Of a stretch of 64,000 nucleotides of DNA, positions 33,053-42,507 are shown one piece after another. The position numbers and the translations under genes are program-made. Under the pieces are notes generated by a model. The model worked only from the letters and a program-made list of their open reading frames with translations, was not told the DNA's origin and made no database searches. The DNA comes from Cytophagales bacterium (GTDB lineage Bacteria > Bacteroidota > Bacteroidia > Cytophagales > Spirosomataceae): positions 1 to 64,000 of the forward strand of contig JAAFJP010000009.1 of NCBI GenBank assembly GCA_013298125.1, read 5' to 3'. Position 1 is the first letter of the stretch, and the number at the start of each line of letters is the position of its first letter.

Positions 33053-34948
33053 ATGAACCCACAAATTACCTCCTTCCAACAATACCAAGAAGTATATAAC
33101 CAATCAGTCAATGACCCCGAAGGATTTTGGGCTGAGGTGGCTCAGAATTTTCAATGGCGGAAACCTTGGAAAAAAACCTTAGAATGGGACTTCGCTACGG
33201 CTAATACCAAGTGGTTTGTCGGTGGTAAAATGAATATTACCGAAAATGCCCTTGACCGACACCTCGCCACTCGTGGCGACCAAGCCGCTATCATCTGGGA
33301 ATCTAACGACCCCGAAGAAGAATCTATCACACTGACATACAAGATGTTACACCAAAAAGTGTGTCAGTTTGCCAACGTCTTGAAAAAGCACGGTGCAAAA
33401 AAAGGGGATAGAATCTGTATCTATATGCCCATGATTCCTGAGTTGGCAATTGCCGTCTTGGCTTGTGCCAGAATCGGGGCGATACACTCGGTGGTTTTTG
33501 GGGGCTTCTCGGCTCAATCCATCGCCGACCGTATCAACGATGCTCAATGTAATATCGTCATTACGTCCGATGGTTCGTTTAGAGGAAACAAAGAAATTGC
33601 CTTAAAATCCACCGTGGACGATGCTTTGATTCAATGTCCATCGGTGCAGAAAGTGATAGTTTCTACTCGTACCCGCACGCCCGTTTCGATGCTCAAAGGG
33701 CGTGATGTGTGGTGGGAAAACGAAGTAAAAACCGTGTCCTCCGACTGTCCAGCCGAAGAAATGGATTCGGAAGATATGCTGTTCATCCTCTATACTTCTG
33801 GCTCAACGGGCAAGCCCAAGGGCGTTGTGCATACCTGCGGAGGCTACATGGTGTATGCCACTTATACCTTCGCCAATGTGTTCCAATATCAACCCGAACA
33901 AATCCATTTTTGTACGGCAGATATTGGTTGGATAACGGGACATTCGTACATCGTTTATGGACCACTTTGCCACGGAGCAACGACCTTGATGTTTGAAGGA
34001 ATCCCGACTTATCCAGATGCTGGACGTTTCTGGGATGTGATTGATAAACACAAAGTTGATATACTTTATACCGCCCCAACCGCCATCCGTTCGTTGATGA
34101 GTTTTGGCAATCAATTCCTTGAAAATAAAGACCTTAGCTCTCTGAAAACCTTGGGTTCTGTCGGTGAACCTATCAATGAAGAAGCATGGAATTGGTATAA
34201 CGAAAACATCGGAAAAGGCAAATGTCCGATTGTCGATACATGGTGGCAAACCGAAACGGGTGGCATGATGATTTCGCCCATTGCGGGCATTACCCCGACC
34301 AAACCAGGCTATGCAACTTTGCCCTTGCCAGGCGTTCAATTAATGTTGGTGGACGAACAAGGCAATGAGATTTTGGGCAATGGCGTATCGGGAAATTTGT
34401 GTATCAAATTCCCTTGGCCTGGCATTATCCGCACGACTTACGGCGACCATGAACGTTGTATTCAAACGTATTTTTCGACCTACAAAAACCTCTATTTCAC
34501 GGGTGATGGTTGTTTGAGAGATGAAGATGGCTATTACAGAATTACGGGTCGAGTCGATGATGTTATCAATGTTTCGGGACATAGAATTGGTACGGCGGAG
34601 GTCGAAAATGCTATCAATATGCACTTGGGCGTGATTGAATCTGCCGTAGTGGGTTATCCGCACGACATCAAAGGACAAGGAATTTATGCCTACGTGATTT
34701 GTGATAAAGACTTGGAAGACAAAGACTTAGCTCGCAAAGACATCCTCGCATCCGTCACTCGTGTGATTGGACCAATTGCCAAACCTGATAAAATCCAGTT
34801 TGTAAGTGGTTTACCCAAAACTCGTTCTGGCAAAATCATGAGGAGGATTTTAAGAAAAGTTGCCGAGGGGGAGACTTCTAATATTGGTGATACTTCTACT
34901 TTGCTTGACCCAAGTGTGGTGGAGGAGATTATTGGTGGGGCTTTGTAG
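33053..34948 (+). CDS. acs: Acetyl-CoA synthetase (acetate-CoA ligase)
   Basis: A 631-aa ANL-superfamily enzyme making acetyl-CoA from acetate, ATP and CoA via acetyl-AMP. Visible: the N-terminal ACAS_N part (DPEGFWAEVAQNFQWRKPW), the P-loop-like ILYTSGSTGKPKG (about 246-258), 'VDTWWQTETGG' (A5 region), 'YYRITGRVDDVINVSGHR' and the C-terminal 'KTRSGKIMRR' with the catalytic Lys (about 593) that is often controlled by acetylation. Length is normal. Monocistronic, ending at a strong terminator. Confidence 0.96.
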   Translation: MNPQITSFQQYQEVYNQSVNDPEGFWAEVAQNFQWRKPWKKTLEWDFATANTKWFVGGKMNITENALDRHLATRGDQAAIIWESNDPEEESITLTYKMLHQKVCQFANVLKKHGAKKGDRICIYMPMIPELAIAVLACARIGAIHSVVFGGFSAQSIADRINDAQCNIVITSDGSFRGNKEIALKSTVDDALIQCPSVQKVIVSTRTRTPVSMLKGRDVWWENEVKTVSSDCPAEEMDSEDMLFILYTSGSTGKPKGVVHTCGGYMVYATYTFANVFQYQPEQIHFCTADIGWITGHSYIVYGPLCHGATTLMFEGIPTYPDAGRFWDVIDKHKVDILYTAPTAIRSLMSFGNQFLENKDLSSLKTLGSVGEPINEEAWNWYNENIGKGKCPIVDTWWQTETGGMMISPIAGITPTKPGYATLPLPGVQLMLVDEQGNEILGNGVSGNLCIKFPWPGIIRTTYGDHERCIQTYFSTYKNLYFTGDGCLRDEDGYYRITGRVDDVINVSGHRIGTAEVENAINMHLGVIESAVVGYPHDIKGQGIYAYVICDKDLEDKDLARKDILASVTRVIGPIAKPDKIQFVSGLPKTRSGKIMRRILRKVAEGETSNIGDTSTLLDPSVVEEIIGGAL

Positions 34949-34972
34949 GGGTTGAATTTTATCGGAATATTT

Positions 34973-35009
34973 ACGGAAGTCGTCCTTCAAAAGGACGACT
35001 TCCGTTTTT
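34973..35009 (+). terminator. Strong rho-independent terminator after acs
   Basis: A perfect 14-base stem (CGGAAGTCGTCCTT/AAGGACGACTTCCG) with a very small loop and a run of T. Confidence 0.8.
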
Positions 35010-35023
35010 AGGACAACTTATTC

Positions 35024-35163
35024 AGAATCAGGATTTAAGGATAAAATGATTGTCAGGATTGCAATTATAAAAGCCTTGAAATCTTCACATTATGATTTTG
35101 ATAAATTATCAGGATAATGTGTTTAACATCTTGATAATCCTAAAATCCTTTAATCCTGATTCT
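35024..35163. repeat. Long-range inverted repeat AGAATCAGGATTTAAGGAT
   Basis: The 19-base left arm at 35024-35042 is mirrored at 35145-35163, with smaller copies of TCAGGATT/ATCCTAAAATC inside. No gene in this stretch. Confidence 0.65.
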
Positions 35164-35305
35164 TACTATTTTCTCAAAATCCCACCAAACCCCAACTTCA
35201 CCCCAAACTCCACTCACATCATCACATTCTTTTTTATCCTCTTCTGGTGCAAGTGTTCGTAAGCCATAGTTCAAGTCTGTGACTTGGACATTCCCTCATT
35301 GGTCT
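35164..35305 (-). pseudogene. Relic of an Rpn gene start with its upstream REP palindrome
   Basis: On the minus strand 35305-35230 closely matches the sequence before and across the Rpn start codon at 18304: the family B palindrome (GTCCAAGTCACAGACTTGAA), then ATGGCTTACGAACACTTGCACCAGA against ATG-AGCTATCGAACACTTGC. One base is missing after the ATG, and the frame is soon lost. Read in the old frame it gives RTLAPEEDKKE, like RTLAPDRDKAK in Rpn. Confidence 0.5.
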
Positions 35306-35318
35306 ATGCGTAATTTTC

Positions 35319-35360
35319 AAGCCAAGTTTGCCTATCAAATTAGGTAGGCTTGGCTTTTTC
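35319..35360 (+). terminator. Terminator-like hairpin
   Basis: AAGCCAAGTTTGCCTA pairs with TAGGTAGGCTTGGCTTTTT with small bulges and ends in T5. No intact gene precedes it directly; it may be left from a lost gene. Confidence 0.45.
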
Positions 35361-35460
35361 AATATCCTCCCCAAATTCCTAAACAATCCAGTACAACAAA
35401 ATGCTATTTTTTTTGTAATTTATGTTTTAATTTCAAGAAGAAAAATTTATAGATAATCCG

Positions 35461-38223
35461 ATGAATATCAATAAGTTATTAATATGGGGTTCAGCCCTTG
35501 CTGTGACTGGTTTTTCGATTTATTCGTTGAGCGGATATGGTGATGAGGTGGATTACAGTACCCAAGTAAAACCTATCCTTAATCGTAGTTGTATCAAATG
35601 TCACGGGGGCGTGAAAAAGCAAGGTGGATTTAGTCTCTTGTTTCGTGAAGAGGCTTTGGGAAAAACTGTTTCTGGAAAACCTGCCATCATTCCAGGCGAC
35701 CCTGAGCATTCAGATTTTATCGCTCGCCTTACGCACAAAGACCCCGAGGAACGGATGCCTTATCAAGCTGAACCTTTGTCGCAAGAAGAAATAGACCTAC
35801 TCATAAAATGGGTAAAACAAGGAGCAAATTGGGGAGAGCATTGGGCTTTTACTTCGCCCGAAATGCCTTCTGTGCCTAACAAAACCTTCTTTGCGGGCTT
35901 TACGGACTGGTTTTCTTCAAAATGGGAGAAAAATGATATTGATTATTTTGTTTCTCATAAATTAGAAAAAGAAAATCTCAAACACTCCGCACAAGCCGAA
36001 AAGGGAACGCTTCTTCGCCGTGTGTGCCTTGACCTCACGGGTCTTCCCCCAACCGAACAACAACTCACTGATTTTCTGAATGATAAGTCTGTAAATGCTT
36101 ACGAAAAAGCGGTAGATAAACTCTTGGCTTCGCCCCAATACGGTGAGCGTTGGGCGGGTATGTGGTTGGATTTGGCGAGATATTCCGACACCAAAGGCTA
36201 CGAGCGTGATGATGTCAGAAGCATCTGGAAATACCGTGATTATGTGATTGATGCCTTCAACCAGAATATGCCTTACAATCAATTTATCAAAGAACAATTG
36301 GCGGGAGATTTATTACCCAATCCAACTGATAATCAATTGATTGCCACGGGTTTTCATCGTAATACCATGACCAATGATGAAGGCGGAACGGACAACGAAG
36401 AGTTCAGAACGGCGGCAGTTTTGGATAGAACGAACACCACTTGGGAGGTTTTACAGGGAACGACTTTTAGCTGTATTCAATGCCATAGCCATCCCTACGA
36501 CCCTTTTAGACACGAAGATTATTACAAATACACGGCGTTTTTCAACAATACTCGTGATGAAGATTCCTTTGGAGATTATCCAAATTTGAGGCTTTTTGCG
36601 AAGGATGATGCGGCGAAGGTTGAGAATATTAAAAACTGGATTCAGAAGAATTCTTCTTTACAAAAAGCCAATGAATACAATAAATTTTTGAAAACTTGGC
36701 AACCTACTTATAACTCTCTGACTTGTGATGAATTCGTAAAATCAGAACTATCCGATACCAAGTTTTTGGGCATTCAGAATACAGGTTCAGCCCGTTTGAA
36801 AAATGTGGATTTGAATGGTAAAAATCAGATGGTGATTCGATATATGGCTTGGAAAGTTGGCGGAACTTTAAGTATTCATTTAGATAAAATAGATGGACCA
36901 ATTTTGCTAGCCACAAAAATTGATACAACGAAAGGTTTTCAATCAAAATTAGTGAATTTCAAGCCTATCAACGGAATTCACAATCTGTATTTTAGAGCCA
37001 CAAATCCAGCTTTAAAAGGAAGTACAGATTATACCGCCCTCTTTGATTGGTTTGGTTTTTTGAGTGAATTTCCTGCAAAAAACAATCCTGAGCATGATTT
37101 GATGCAAAAAGAGTTCTGGCGTTTGGCAAATATGAGTACGGACGTTACGCTCATTATGGATGAAAATCCAGCGAATCTTTTTAGAAAATCTCACGTATTT
37201 GAGCGGGGAGGTTGGACTGCCAAAGGCAAAGAAGTACAGCCCGATATTCCCGCTTTGTTTGGCGGTTTGCCCAAAGGTTTACCCAAAAATCGCTTGGGTT
37301 TAGCCACTTGGATTGGGAGTGAACAAAATCCTTTGACGGCACGGGTAGCAGTCAATCGTTTTTGGGAACAAATCTTTGGAATCGGACTTGTAGAAACCAT
37401 GGAAGACTTTGGTACACAGGGCTTTACACCTTCAAATCCTGAGTTGTTGGATTATCTCTCTATCAAATTTATGAAGGAATATAACTGGCAACCAAAGCCA
37501 TTATTGAAGGAAATTGTGATGTCTGCAACGTATCAACAAGACTCAAAAGTTACGCCCGAGATGTTAGAAAAAGACCCTGCCAATCGTTTTTTTGCGAGAG
37601 GGGCAAGAATCAGACTGTCGGCAGAACAAGTGCGTGACCAAGCCTTATTAGTGAGTGGGGTTTTGAGTAATAAAATGTACGGAAAAAGTGTAATGCCCTA
37701 TCAACCAGAAGGCATCTGGCGGATTCCATACAGTGGAGCAAGTTGGAAATTGAGTGAAGGCGAAGACCAGTTCAGACGGGCTTTATATACCTACTGGCGG
37801 AGGAGTAGCCCGTACCCATCCATGATGACTTTTGACGGTACGAGTAGAGAAATTTGTTTAGCCCGTCGCCTACGGACAAACACGCCTCTGCAAGCCCTCA
37901 CGACCCTAAACGACCCCGTGTATGTGGAATGTGCAAGATATTTTGCCAAGCGAATTGATAAAGAAAAAACGGATATAAACGGACAAATCAGAAAGGGATA
38001 TTATTTAGCCATGTCCAAAGAAATAACGAACGATAAGTTATTGATTTTAAATAATTTATATCAAAAATCGTTACAAGGTTTCAAGAAAAAACCAAACGAT
38101 GCCATGAAGTTTTTAGGCTTTTGTCCAGACAATACGCTACCCAAAAATATGGCTGATTTGGCGGCAAAAACAATGGTGGCGATGACGATTTTGAATTTGG
38201 ATGAATTTGTGATGAAGGAGTAA
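35461..38223 (+). CDS. DUF1549/DUF1553 protein with cytochrome c-like N-domain
   Basis: A 920-aa protein of the type first known from Planctomycetes. After a short N-terminal hydrophobic segment comes a c-type haem site 'SCIKCHGG' (about 43-48; PSCyt1), and 'ERMPYQAEPLSQEEIDLLIKWVKQGA' closes that domain. DUF1549 follows (WAGMWLDLARYSDTKGYERD, about 230) with another 'CIQCHSHPYDPF' (about 338), then a beta-sandwich insert and DUF1553 (RVAVNRFWEQIFGIG..., 'TPLQALTTLNDP'). Enzymatic role unknown; proposed for polysaccharide breakdown or electron transfer. Paired with the DUF1501 gene 17 bases downstream. Confidence 0.88.
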   Translation: MNINKLLIWGSALAVTGFSIYSLSGYGDEVDYSTQVKPILNRSCIKCHGGVKKQGGFSLLFREEALGKTVSGKPAIIPGDPEHSDFIARLTHKDPEERMPYQAEPLSQEEIDLLIKWVKQGANWGEHWAFTSPEMPSVPNKTFFAGFTDWFSSKWEKNDIDYFVSHKLEKENLKHSAQAEKGTLLRRVCLDLTGLPPTEQQLTDFLNDKSVNAYEKAVDKLLASPQYGERWAGMWLDLARYSDTKGYERDDVRSIWKYRDYVIDAFNQNMPYNQFIKEQLAGDLLPNPTDNQLIATGFHRNTMTNDEGGTDNEEFRTAAVLDRTNTTWEVLQGTTFSCIQCHSHPYDPFRHEDYYKYTAFFNNTRDEDSFGDYPNLRLFAKDDAAKVENIKNWIQKNSSLQKANEYNKFLKTWQPTYNSLTCDEFVKSELSDTKFLGIQNTGSARLKNVDLNGKNQMVIRYMAWKVGGTLSIHLDKIDGPILLATKIDTTKGFQSKLVNFKPINGIHNLYFRATNPALKGSTDYTALFDWFGFLSEFPAKNNPEHDLMQKEFWRLANMSTDVTLIMDENPANLFRKSHVFERGGWTAKGKEVQPDIPALFGGLPKGLPKNRLGLATWIGSEQNPLTARVAVNRFWEQIFGIGLVETMEDFGTQGFTPSNPELLDYLSIKFMKEYNWQPKPLLKEIVMSATYQQDSKVTPEMLEKDPANRFFARGARIRLSAEQVRDQALLVSGVLSNKMYGKSVMPYQPEGIWRIPYSGASWKLSEGEDQFRRALYTYWRRSSPYPSMMTFDGTSREICLARRLRTNTPLQALTTLNDPVYVECARYFAKRIDKEKTDINGQIRKGYYLAMSKEITNDKLLILNNLYQKSLQGFKKKPNDAMKFLGFCPDNTLPKNMADLAAKTMVAMTILNLDEFVMKE

Positions 38224-38240
38224 TACTAAAAGATAAAAAA

Positions 38241-39722
38241 ATGAAAATCCACCAAGAAGCAAAAAAACATCTCATAGAGTACGAAACCCGCCGTCATTTC
38301 CTAAAACAATGCACTACGGGCATCGGTATGATGGCAATGGGTTCATTCCTAAATAGTTGCGGGATAAATAACGTCTCTGCCGATGCTTTGGCGAATGCTC
38401 AGAATCCACTTTCTCCTAAGAATTCTCCCCTTTTGGGTAAGGCAAAAGCCGTGATTTATATTCACTGTGCGGGAGCTCCATCGCAATTGGAGATGTTTGA
38501 TTATAAACCAGAACTCCAAAAAATGGATGGACAACCTTGTCCACAATCGTTTTTGGAAGGAAAGAAATTTGCCTTTATTCGGGGTGTTCCTAATATGTTG
38601 GGAGCTCAGTCTAAGTTTTCGCAAGTGGGTAATAGTGGGGCTTGGTTGTCTGACAAACTACCTCATTTACAGACCGTTGCGGACGAAATTTCGTTTCTGA
38701 AAGCCATGCACACCGACCAGTTCAACCACGCACCCGCCCAGTTGTTGATGCACACGGGTTCGCCACGATTGGGTCGCCCAGCGATGGGGGCATGGGTTAC
38801 GTATGGGCTTGGTTCAGAGAATCAGAATTTGCCAGGTTACGTTGTGTTGGCTTCGGGTGGACAAAATCCCGATGCTGGGAAATCTGCGTGGGGAAGTGGT
38901 TTTTTGCCTTCGGTTTATCAGGGCGTGCAATGTCGTTCAGAAGGTGACCCTGTTTTGTACATTACTGACCCCGAGGGCATGAGTCGAGATTTGCGTAAAA
39001 GCTCGATTGAGGCAATCAATAAAATCAATCAAAAGCAATACGAAGAATTCCACGACCCAGAGACGATTGCGAGGATTTCGCAGTACGAAATGGCATTCAA
39101 AATGCAGACTTCCGTTCCCGAAGTAATGGACATTAAAAACGAGCCAAAATACATCCACGAGATGTACGGAACGGAGTTGGGTAAAGAAAGTTTTGCCAAT
39201 AACTGCATATTAGCCAGAAAGTTAGTAGAAAATGGCGTACGTTACGTTCAGCTTTTCGATTGGGGCTGGGACTTCCACGGAAACGTAAAAGAAAACTCTT
39301 TGGACTTTGAATTAAGTAATAAATGCCGACAAACTGACAAAGCAACCGCTGCCCTTTTGCAAGACCTAAAACAAAGAGGTTTATTGGAAGATACGCTCGT
39401 AGTTTGGGGTGGAGAATTCGGTAGAACGCCCATGCAAGAAAATCGTGAAGGCAGACCTCAACAATACAAAGGACGTGATCACCACACCGAAGCCTTCACC
39501 GTTTGGATGGCAGGCGGAGGTGTTCGTAAGGGTTACACACACGGAGAAACTGACCCAATTGGTTACGCTGGCATCTCAGGAAGAACATCCACCTACGACT
39601 TACAGGCAACCATTTTACATACTTTGGGCTTCGACCACGAAAAATTTACCTATCCATTTCAAGGCAGAGATTTTAGGCTGACGGATGTGCATGGTAAGGT
39701 GATTAAGGAGGTGTTAGGGTAA
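38241..39722 (+). CDS. DUF1501 (sulfatase-like) protein with Tat-type signal
   Basis: A 493-aa protein of the DUF1501 family (alkaline phosphatase/sulfatase superfamily), almost always found next to DUF1549/DUF1553 genes. The N-terminus has RRHFLKQ (R17R18), fitting a twin-arginine signal, followed by a hydrophobic stretch and 'LNSCG' (Cys40), which could be a lipobox. Metal-site-like motifs are HTDQFNHAPAQ, 'VVWGGEFGRTP' and GRDHHTEAF. It is probably exported folded and anchored, and works with the preceding protein. Confidence 0.87.
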   Translation: MKIHQEAKKHLIEYETRRHFLKQCTTGIGMMAMGSFLNSCGINNVSADALANAQNPLSPKNSPLLGKAKAVIYIHCAGAPSQLEMFDYKPELQKMDGQPCPQSFLEGKKFAFIRGVPNMLGAQSKFSQVGNSGAWLSDKLPHLQTVADEISFLKAMHTDQFNHAPAQLLMHTGSPRLGRPAMGAWVTYGLGSENQNLPGYVVLASGGQNPDAGKSAWGSGFLPSVYQGVQCRSEGDPVLYITDPEGMSRDLRKSSIEAINKINQKQYEEFHDPETIARISQYEMAFKMQTSVPEVMDIKNEPKYIHEMYGTELGKESFANNCILARKLVENGVRYVQLFDWGWDFHGNVKENSLDFELSNKCRQTDKATAALLQDLKQRGLLEDTLVVWGGEFGRTPMQENREGRPQQYKGRDHHTEAFTVWMAGGGVRKGYTHGETDPIGYAGISGRTSTYDLQATILHTLGFDHEKFTYPFQGRDFRLTDVHGKVIKEVLG

Positions 39723-39728
39723 TGGTAA

Positions 39729-39896
39729 CTACTGAAATCCTTTCAACATTCTCACAAAATCATCATCATATTTTTTCAGAGCTTTCAATAACTCTTGAAG
39801 CTCGTCGTATTCCTTTGTACCTTTCTTGGCATTGAAAATGGCATCGGCTCTGTCAGATGCTCTTTCGTATTCAGATTCATTTTTGATTTCGTTCAT
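39729..39896 (-). CDS. Small protein resembling the N-terminal part of HigA-type antitoxins
   Basis: From the ATG at 39896, 55 aa: MNEIKNESEYERASDRADAI, then FNAKKGTKEYDELQELL and KKYDDDFVRML. The pattern 'I.NE.EYE.A..R...L....GT.E.DEL..L..L...Y' recurs in the N-terminal helix of HigA-like antitoxins, but the helix-turn-helix is absent. No toxin gene is adjacent. It may be a solitary regulator, a remnant, or an unrelated helical protein. It ends 6 bases from the convergent DUF1501 gene. Confidence 0.5.
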   Translation of the reverse strand: MNEIKNESEYERASDRADAIFNAKKGTKEYDELQELLKALKKYDDDFVRMLKGFQ

Positions 39897-39990
39897 ATTA
39901 CAAAAATACAAATCCTCTCTAATTATTTCTAATCTTCAACGAAGATAATAGGTATAGCCATTTGCAGTATGTTAGGAACGTTATTCTGTT

Positions 39991-39998
39991 TATTTTTG
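39991..39998 (+). promoter_or_regulatory. Putative -7 promoter box (TATTTTTG) for kynU
   Basis: Matches TAnnTTTG, 26 bases upstream of the ATG at 40025. Confidence 0.35.
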
Positions 39999-40024
39999 TG
40001 CTTAAATAATCATCAAGTAAACAA

Positions 40025-41281
40025 ATGACCTATCAAAATACCCTCCAATTCGCCCAAAACCTTGACCAAGAAGATACACTAAAAGAGTTCAAAAACCTCT
40101 TTCATTTACCTGTACACGAAGGAAAACAACAGATTTATTTATGTGGAAATTCTTTGGGATTGCAACCTAAATCTGTTCGACAAATTCTTGATAATGAGTT
40201 AGATAAATGGCAAAACTTAGGCGTGGAAGGTTGGTTTGAGGGTGAAGATAATTGGATAAATTACTTACAACATCTCAAAGAACCTTTGGGAAGGATTGTG
40301 GGAGCAAAACCTTCGGAAGTTACGGTGATGAATAACCTAACCGTCAATCTCCATTTGATGATGGTTTCGTTTTATCAACCTACGCCCAAACGCTATAAAA
40401 TTCTGACCGAAGGCGGAGCATTTCCATCCGACCAATACGCCCTCGAAACGCATCTAAAATTTAGAGGAATCAATCCTGATGAAGCCCTGATTGAGGTCTT
40501 CCCAAGAGAGGGAGAATTTACACTCAGAACGGAAGATATTTTACAGAAAATCAAGGAAAACAAAGACTCACTCGCACTCGTGATGATGGGCGGAATTAAC
40601 TATTATTCTGGGCAAGTTTTTGACATGAAAACGATTACTCAAAAAGCACAATCCGTAGGGGCAAAAGTTGGCTTTGATTTGGCTCATTGTGTGGGAAATA
40701 TTTCATTAAATTTACACGACTGGAACGTTGATTTTGCAGTATGGTGTTCTTATAAATATCTCAATTCGGGCATGGGTGGCGTTTCTGGGATATTCGTTCA
40801 TAAAAAGCATCACCAAGCTGATTTACAGCGACTTGCAGGCTGGTGGGGCTACGATGAAGCCACTCGTTTTAAGATGCAAAAGGGCTTCGTACCCATGCGA
40901 GGGGCAGACGGTTGGCAATTGAGTACGCCCACAATCTTAGCAATGGCGTGTCACCGTGCTGCTTTAGAAATTACGGACAAAGCGGGCATCGAAAACCTCC
41001 GAAAAAAGAGCATAAAATTGACCGAATATTTACGATTTATTTTGGAAGAATTTAATCAAAAAAATGAGAATATTTTGAATATTATTACGCCCAAAAATCC
41101 AGAAGAATCGGGTTGTCAATTATCTATTTTAGTAGAGAAAAATGGGAAAGAATTATTCGATAAACTCATCCGAAATCGCATCATTGGCGACTGGCGAGAA
41201 CCTAATGTAATCCGACTTTCCCCCGTGCCTTTGTACAATACTTTTGAGGATATTTTTAGGGTTGGTGAGGCATTAGGTTAA
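40025..41281 (+). CDS. kynU: Kynureninase
   Basis: A 418-aa PLP enzyme cleaving L-kynurenine to anthranilate and alanine (tryptophan breakdown or NAD-related pathway). Family signatures: 'IYLCGNSLGLQPKSVR' near residue 37, 'VGFDLAHCVGN' (Asp of the PLP N1 contact, about 219), 'VWCSYKYLNSGMGG' with the Schiff-base Lys (about 243), and 'GWWGYDEATRFKMQKGF'. Length normal. Other kynurenine pathway genes (tdo2, kmo) are not in the window. It has its own promoter-like box. Confidence 0.95.
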   Translation: MTYQNTLQFAQNLDQEDTLKEFKNLFHLPVHEGKQQIYLCGNSLGLQPKSVRQILDNELDKWQNLGVEGWFEGEDNWINYLQHLKEPLGRIVGAKPSEVTVMNNLTVNLHLMMVSFYQPTPKRYKILTEGGAFPSDQYALETHLKFRGINPDEALIEVFPREGEFTLRTEDILQKIKENKDSLALVMMGGINYYSGQVFDMKTITQKAQSVGAKVGFDLAHCVGNISLNLHDWNVDFAVWCSYKYLNSGMGGVSGIFVHKKHHQADLQRLAGWWGYDEATRFKMQKGFVPMRGADGWQLSTPTILAMACHRAALEITDKAGIENLRKKSIKLTEYLRFILEEFNQKNENILNIITPKNPEESGCQLSILVEKNGKELFDKLIRNRIIGDWREPNVIRLSPVPLYNTFEDIFRVGEALG

Positions 41282-41293
41282 TGTTTTATCGCC

Positions 41294-41390
41294 GTCATTG
41301 CGAGGCACGAAGCAATCTGTTGGATTACGGGAAGGAAATTTCAAACTTTATTGCATCAATCCAACAGATTGCTTCGTACCTCGCAATGAC
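41294..41390. repeat. Inverted repeat of the GTCATTGCGAGG...GAAGCAATC type
   Basis: Left arm from GTCATTGCGAGG through GAAGCAATCTGTTGGATT, right arm the near-exact complement, around a loop of about 32 bases. A third partial copy (GTCGCAATGAC) follows at 41411, and a single arm occurs at 30254. Arms of about 33 bases differ by one base. It probably also separates kynU from the convergent LysR gene as a transcript end. Confidence 0.8.
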
Positions 41391-41427
41391 AGTATTCATA
41401 TTATTTTGTTCGTCGCAATGACAGCAC

Positions 41428-42291
41428 TCAAATCATCTCCAAAAACCTTTCCAACTCTCCCGTCCGTTCTTTCAACCAAAGCATTTTCATTTGAGCTTTT
41501 TGAGGGATTGATTTTAGTTCTATCACCTTGATTTCCATATCAATGCCTCGCACTGACGATTGCGGTTCAATGGAAACTCCCATGCCCGCTTCTACTAACC
41601 GCTGTACGCTCATTGAGTGGGCGGATTCATGTACGATATTTGGGTTAAAACCGTGTTGCTGACACATTTGGAGGATTATTTCTACATATCCATAACCCAC
41701 AGCAAGCGGAGGAAGAATAAAATTTTCATGGGCAAAGACCGATAAATCTGTGAAATTATCGACAGAAATAGGATGATTTTTGGGTAATAAAACCACAAAA
41801 TTTTCTTCGTAAATCAGCTTCGATTGAATGTCGGAAGGTGGTAAGAGATTGGGAGCAAAACCAATATCTGCCTTTCTGTTCAACAACATTTCCACTAATT
41901 GTCGATTGGCAGTTTCTTCTAAATTGGTTCTAATATCAGGCAAAATACTTTTAACTTTTACCAAAAAAGAAGGCAAAATCGTCTGCATAGCGGAACTCGA
42001 ATGTCCAATCCTGATTTCGCCCGCCTCTCCACGATGAATTTGGGCGGTTTTTGAAACAGCTTTTTCAAAATCATGGACAATTCTATCACACTCAATCCTG
42101 AAATAATTTCCCGCCTCCGTGAGATTTACGTTTCGTTTATTTCTATCAAATAACATCGCTCCAACTTGCTCCTCTAATTGCTGAATTTGTCGGCTCAGGG
42201 CGGGCTGAACGATATTTATCCGCTCAGAAGCCTCCCGATAATTGAGGGTTTCGCAAAGGATTAAGAAGTTTTTGAGTTGTTGAATATCCAT
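41428..42291 (-). CDS. LysR-family transcriptional regulator
   Basis: From the ATG at 42291, 287 aa beginning MDIQQLKNFLILCETLNY, the exact start of LysR proteins. The HTH is residues about 15-60 (ASERINIVQPALSRQIQQLE), followed by 'GAMLFDRNKRNVNLTEAG' and a type 2 periplasmic-binding-like effector domain. An open frame continues upstream to 42420 but reads through the long inverted repeat, so it was rejected. It lies divergent to the PLP decarboxylase, 216 bases apart, and probably controls it; effector unknown. Confidence 0.9.
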   Translation of the reverse strand: MDIQQLKNFLILCETLNYREASERINIVQPALSRQIQQLEEQVGAMLFDRNKRNVNLTEAGNYFRIECDRIVHDFEKAVSKTAQIHRGEAGEIRIGHSSSAMQTILPSFLVKVKSILPDIRTNLEETANRQLVEMLLNRKADIGFAPNLLPPSDIQSKLIYEENFVVLLPKNHPISVDNFTDLSVFAHENFILPPLAVGYGYVEIILQMCQQHGFNPNIVHESAHSMSVQRLVEAGMGVSIEPQSSVRGIDMEIKVIELKSIPQKAQMKMLWLKERTGELERFLEMI

Positions 42292-42317
42292 TAGATTATT
42301 AATTTTAGGTTGCCATA

Positions 42318-42410
42318 AAACCTCACCCCCAGCCCCTCTCCTGCTGAGAGGGGAGCAGTTTATGAGGAAAAACTCCCCTCTCAACAGGAGAGGGGCTGGG
42401 GGTGAGGTTT
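42318..42410. repeat. Long inverted repeat, CCTCACCC family (copy 2)
   Basis: Arms of about 38 bases (AAACCTCACCCCCAGCCCCT ... and complement) around a loop of about 17. It occupies much of the shared LysR/decarboxylase promoter region, so it could affect divergent transcription. Confidence 0.8.
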
Positions 42411-42507
42411 CGTTTTTCAATCAGTTTTATTGATTAATTAATCAAAACTAAGTATTTTTTATTATTAATCAAATGCGGTTATTTTGTGTCATAATTTTTT
42501 AAAAACA

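Noticed and set aside
42292-42420. N-terminal extension of the LysR protein
   Set aside because: The extra codons are the CCTCACCC inverted repeat; family homology begins at 42291.
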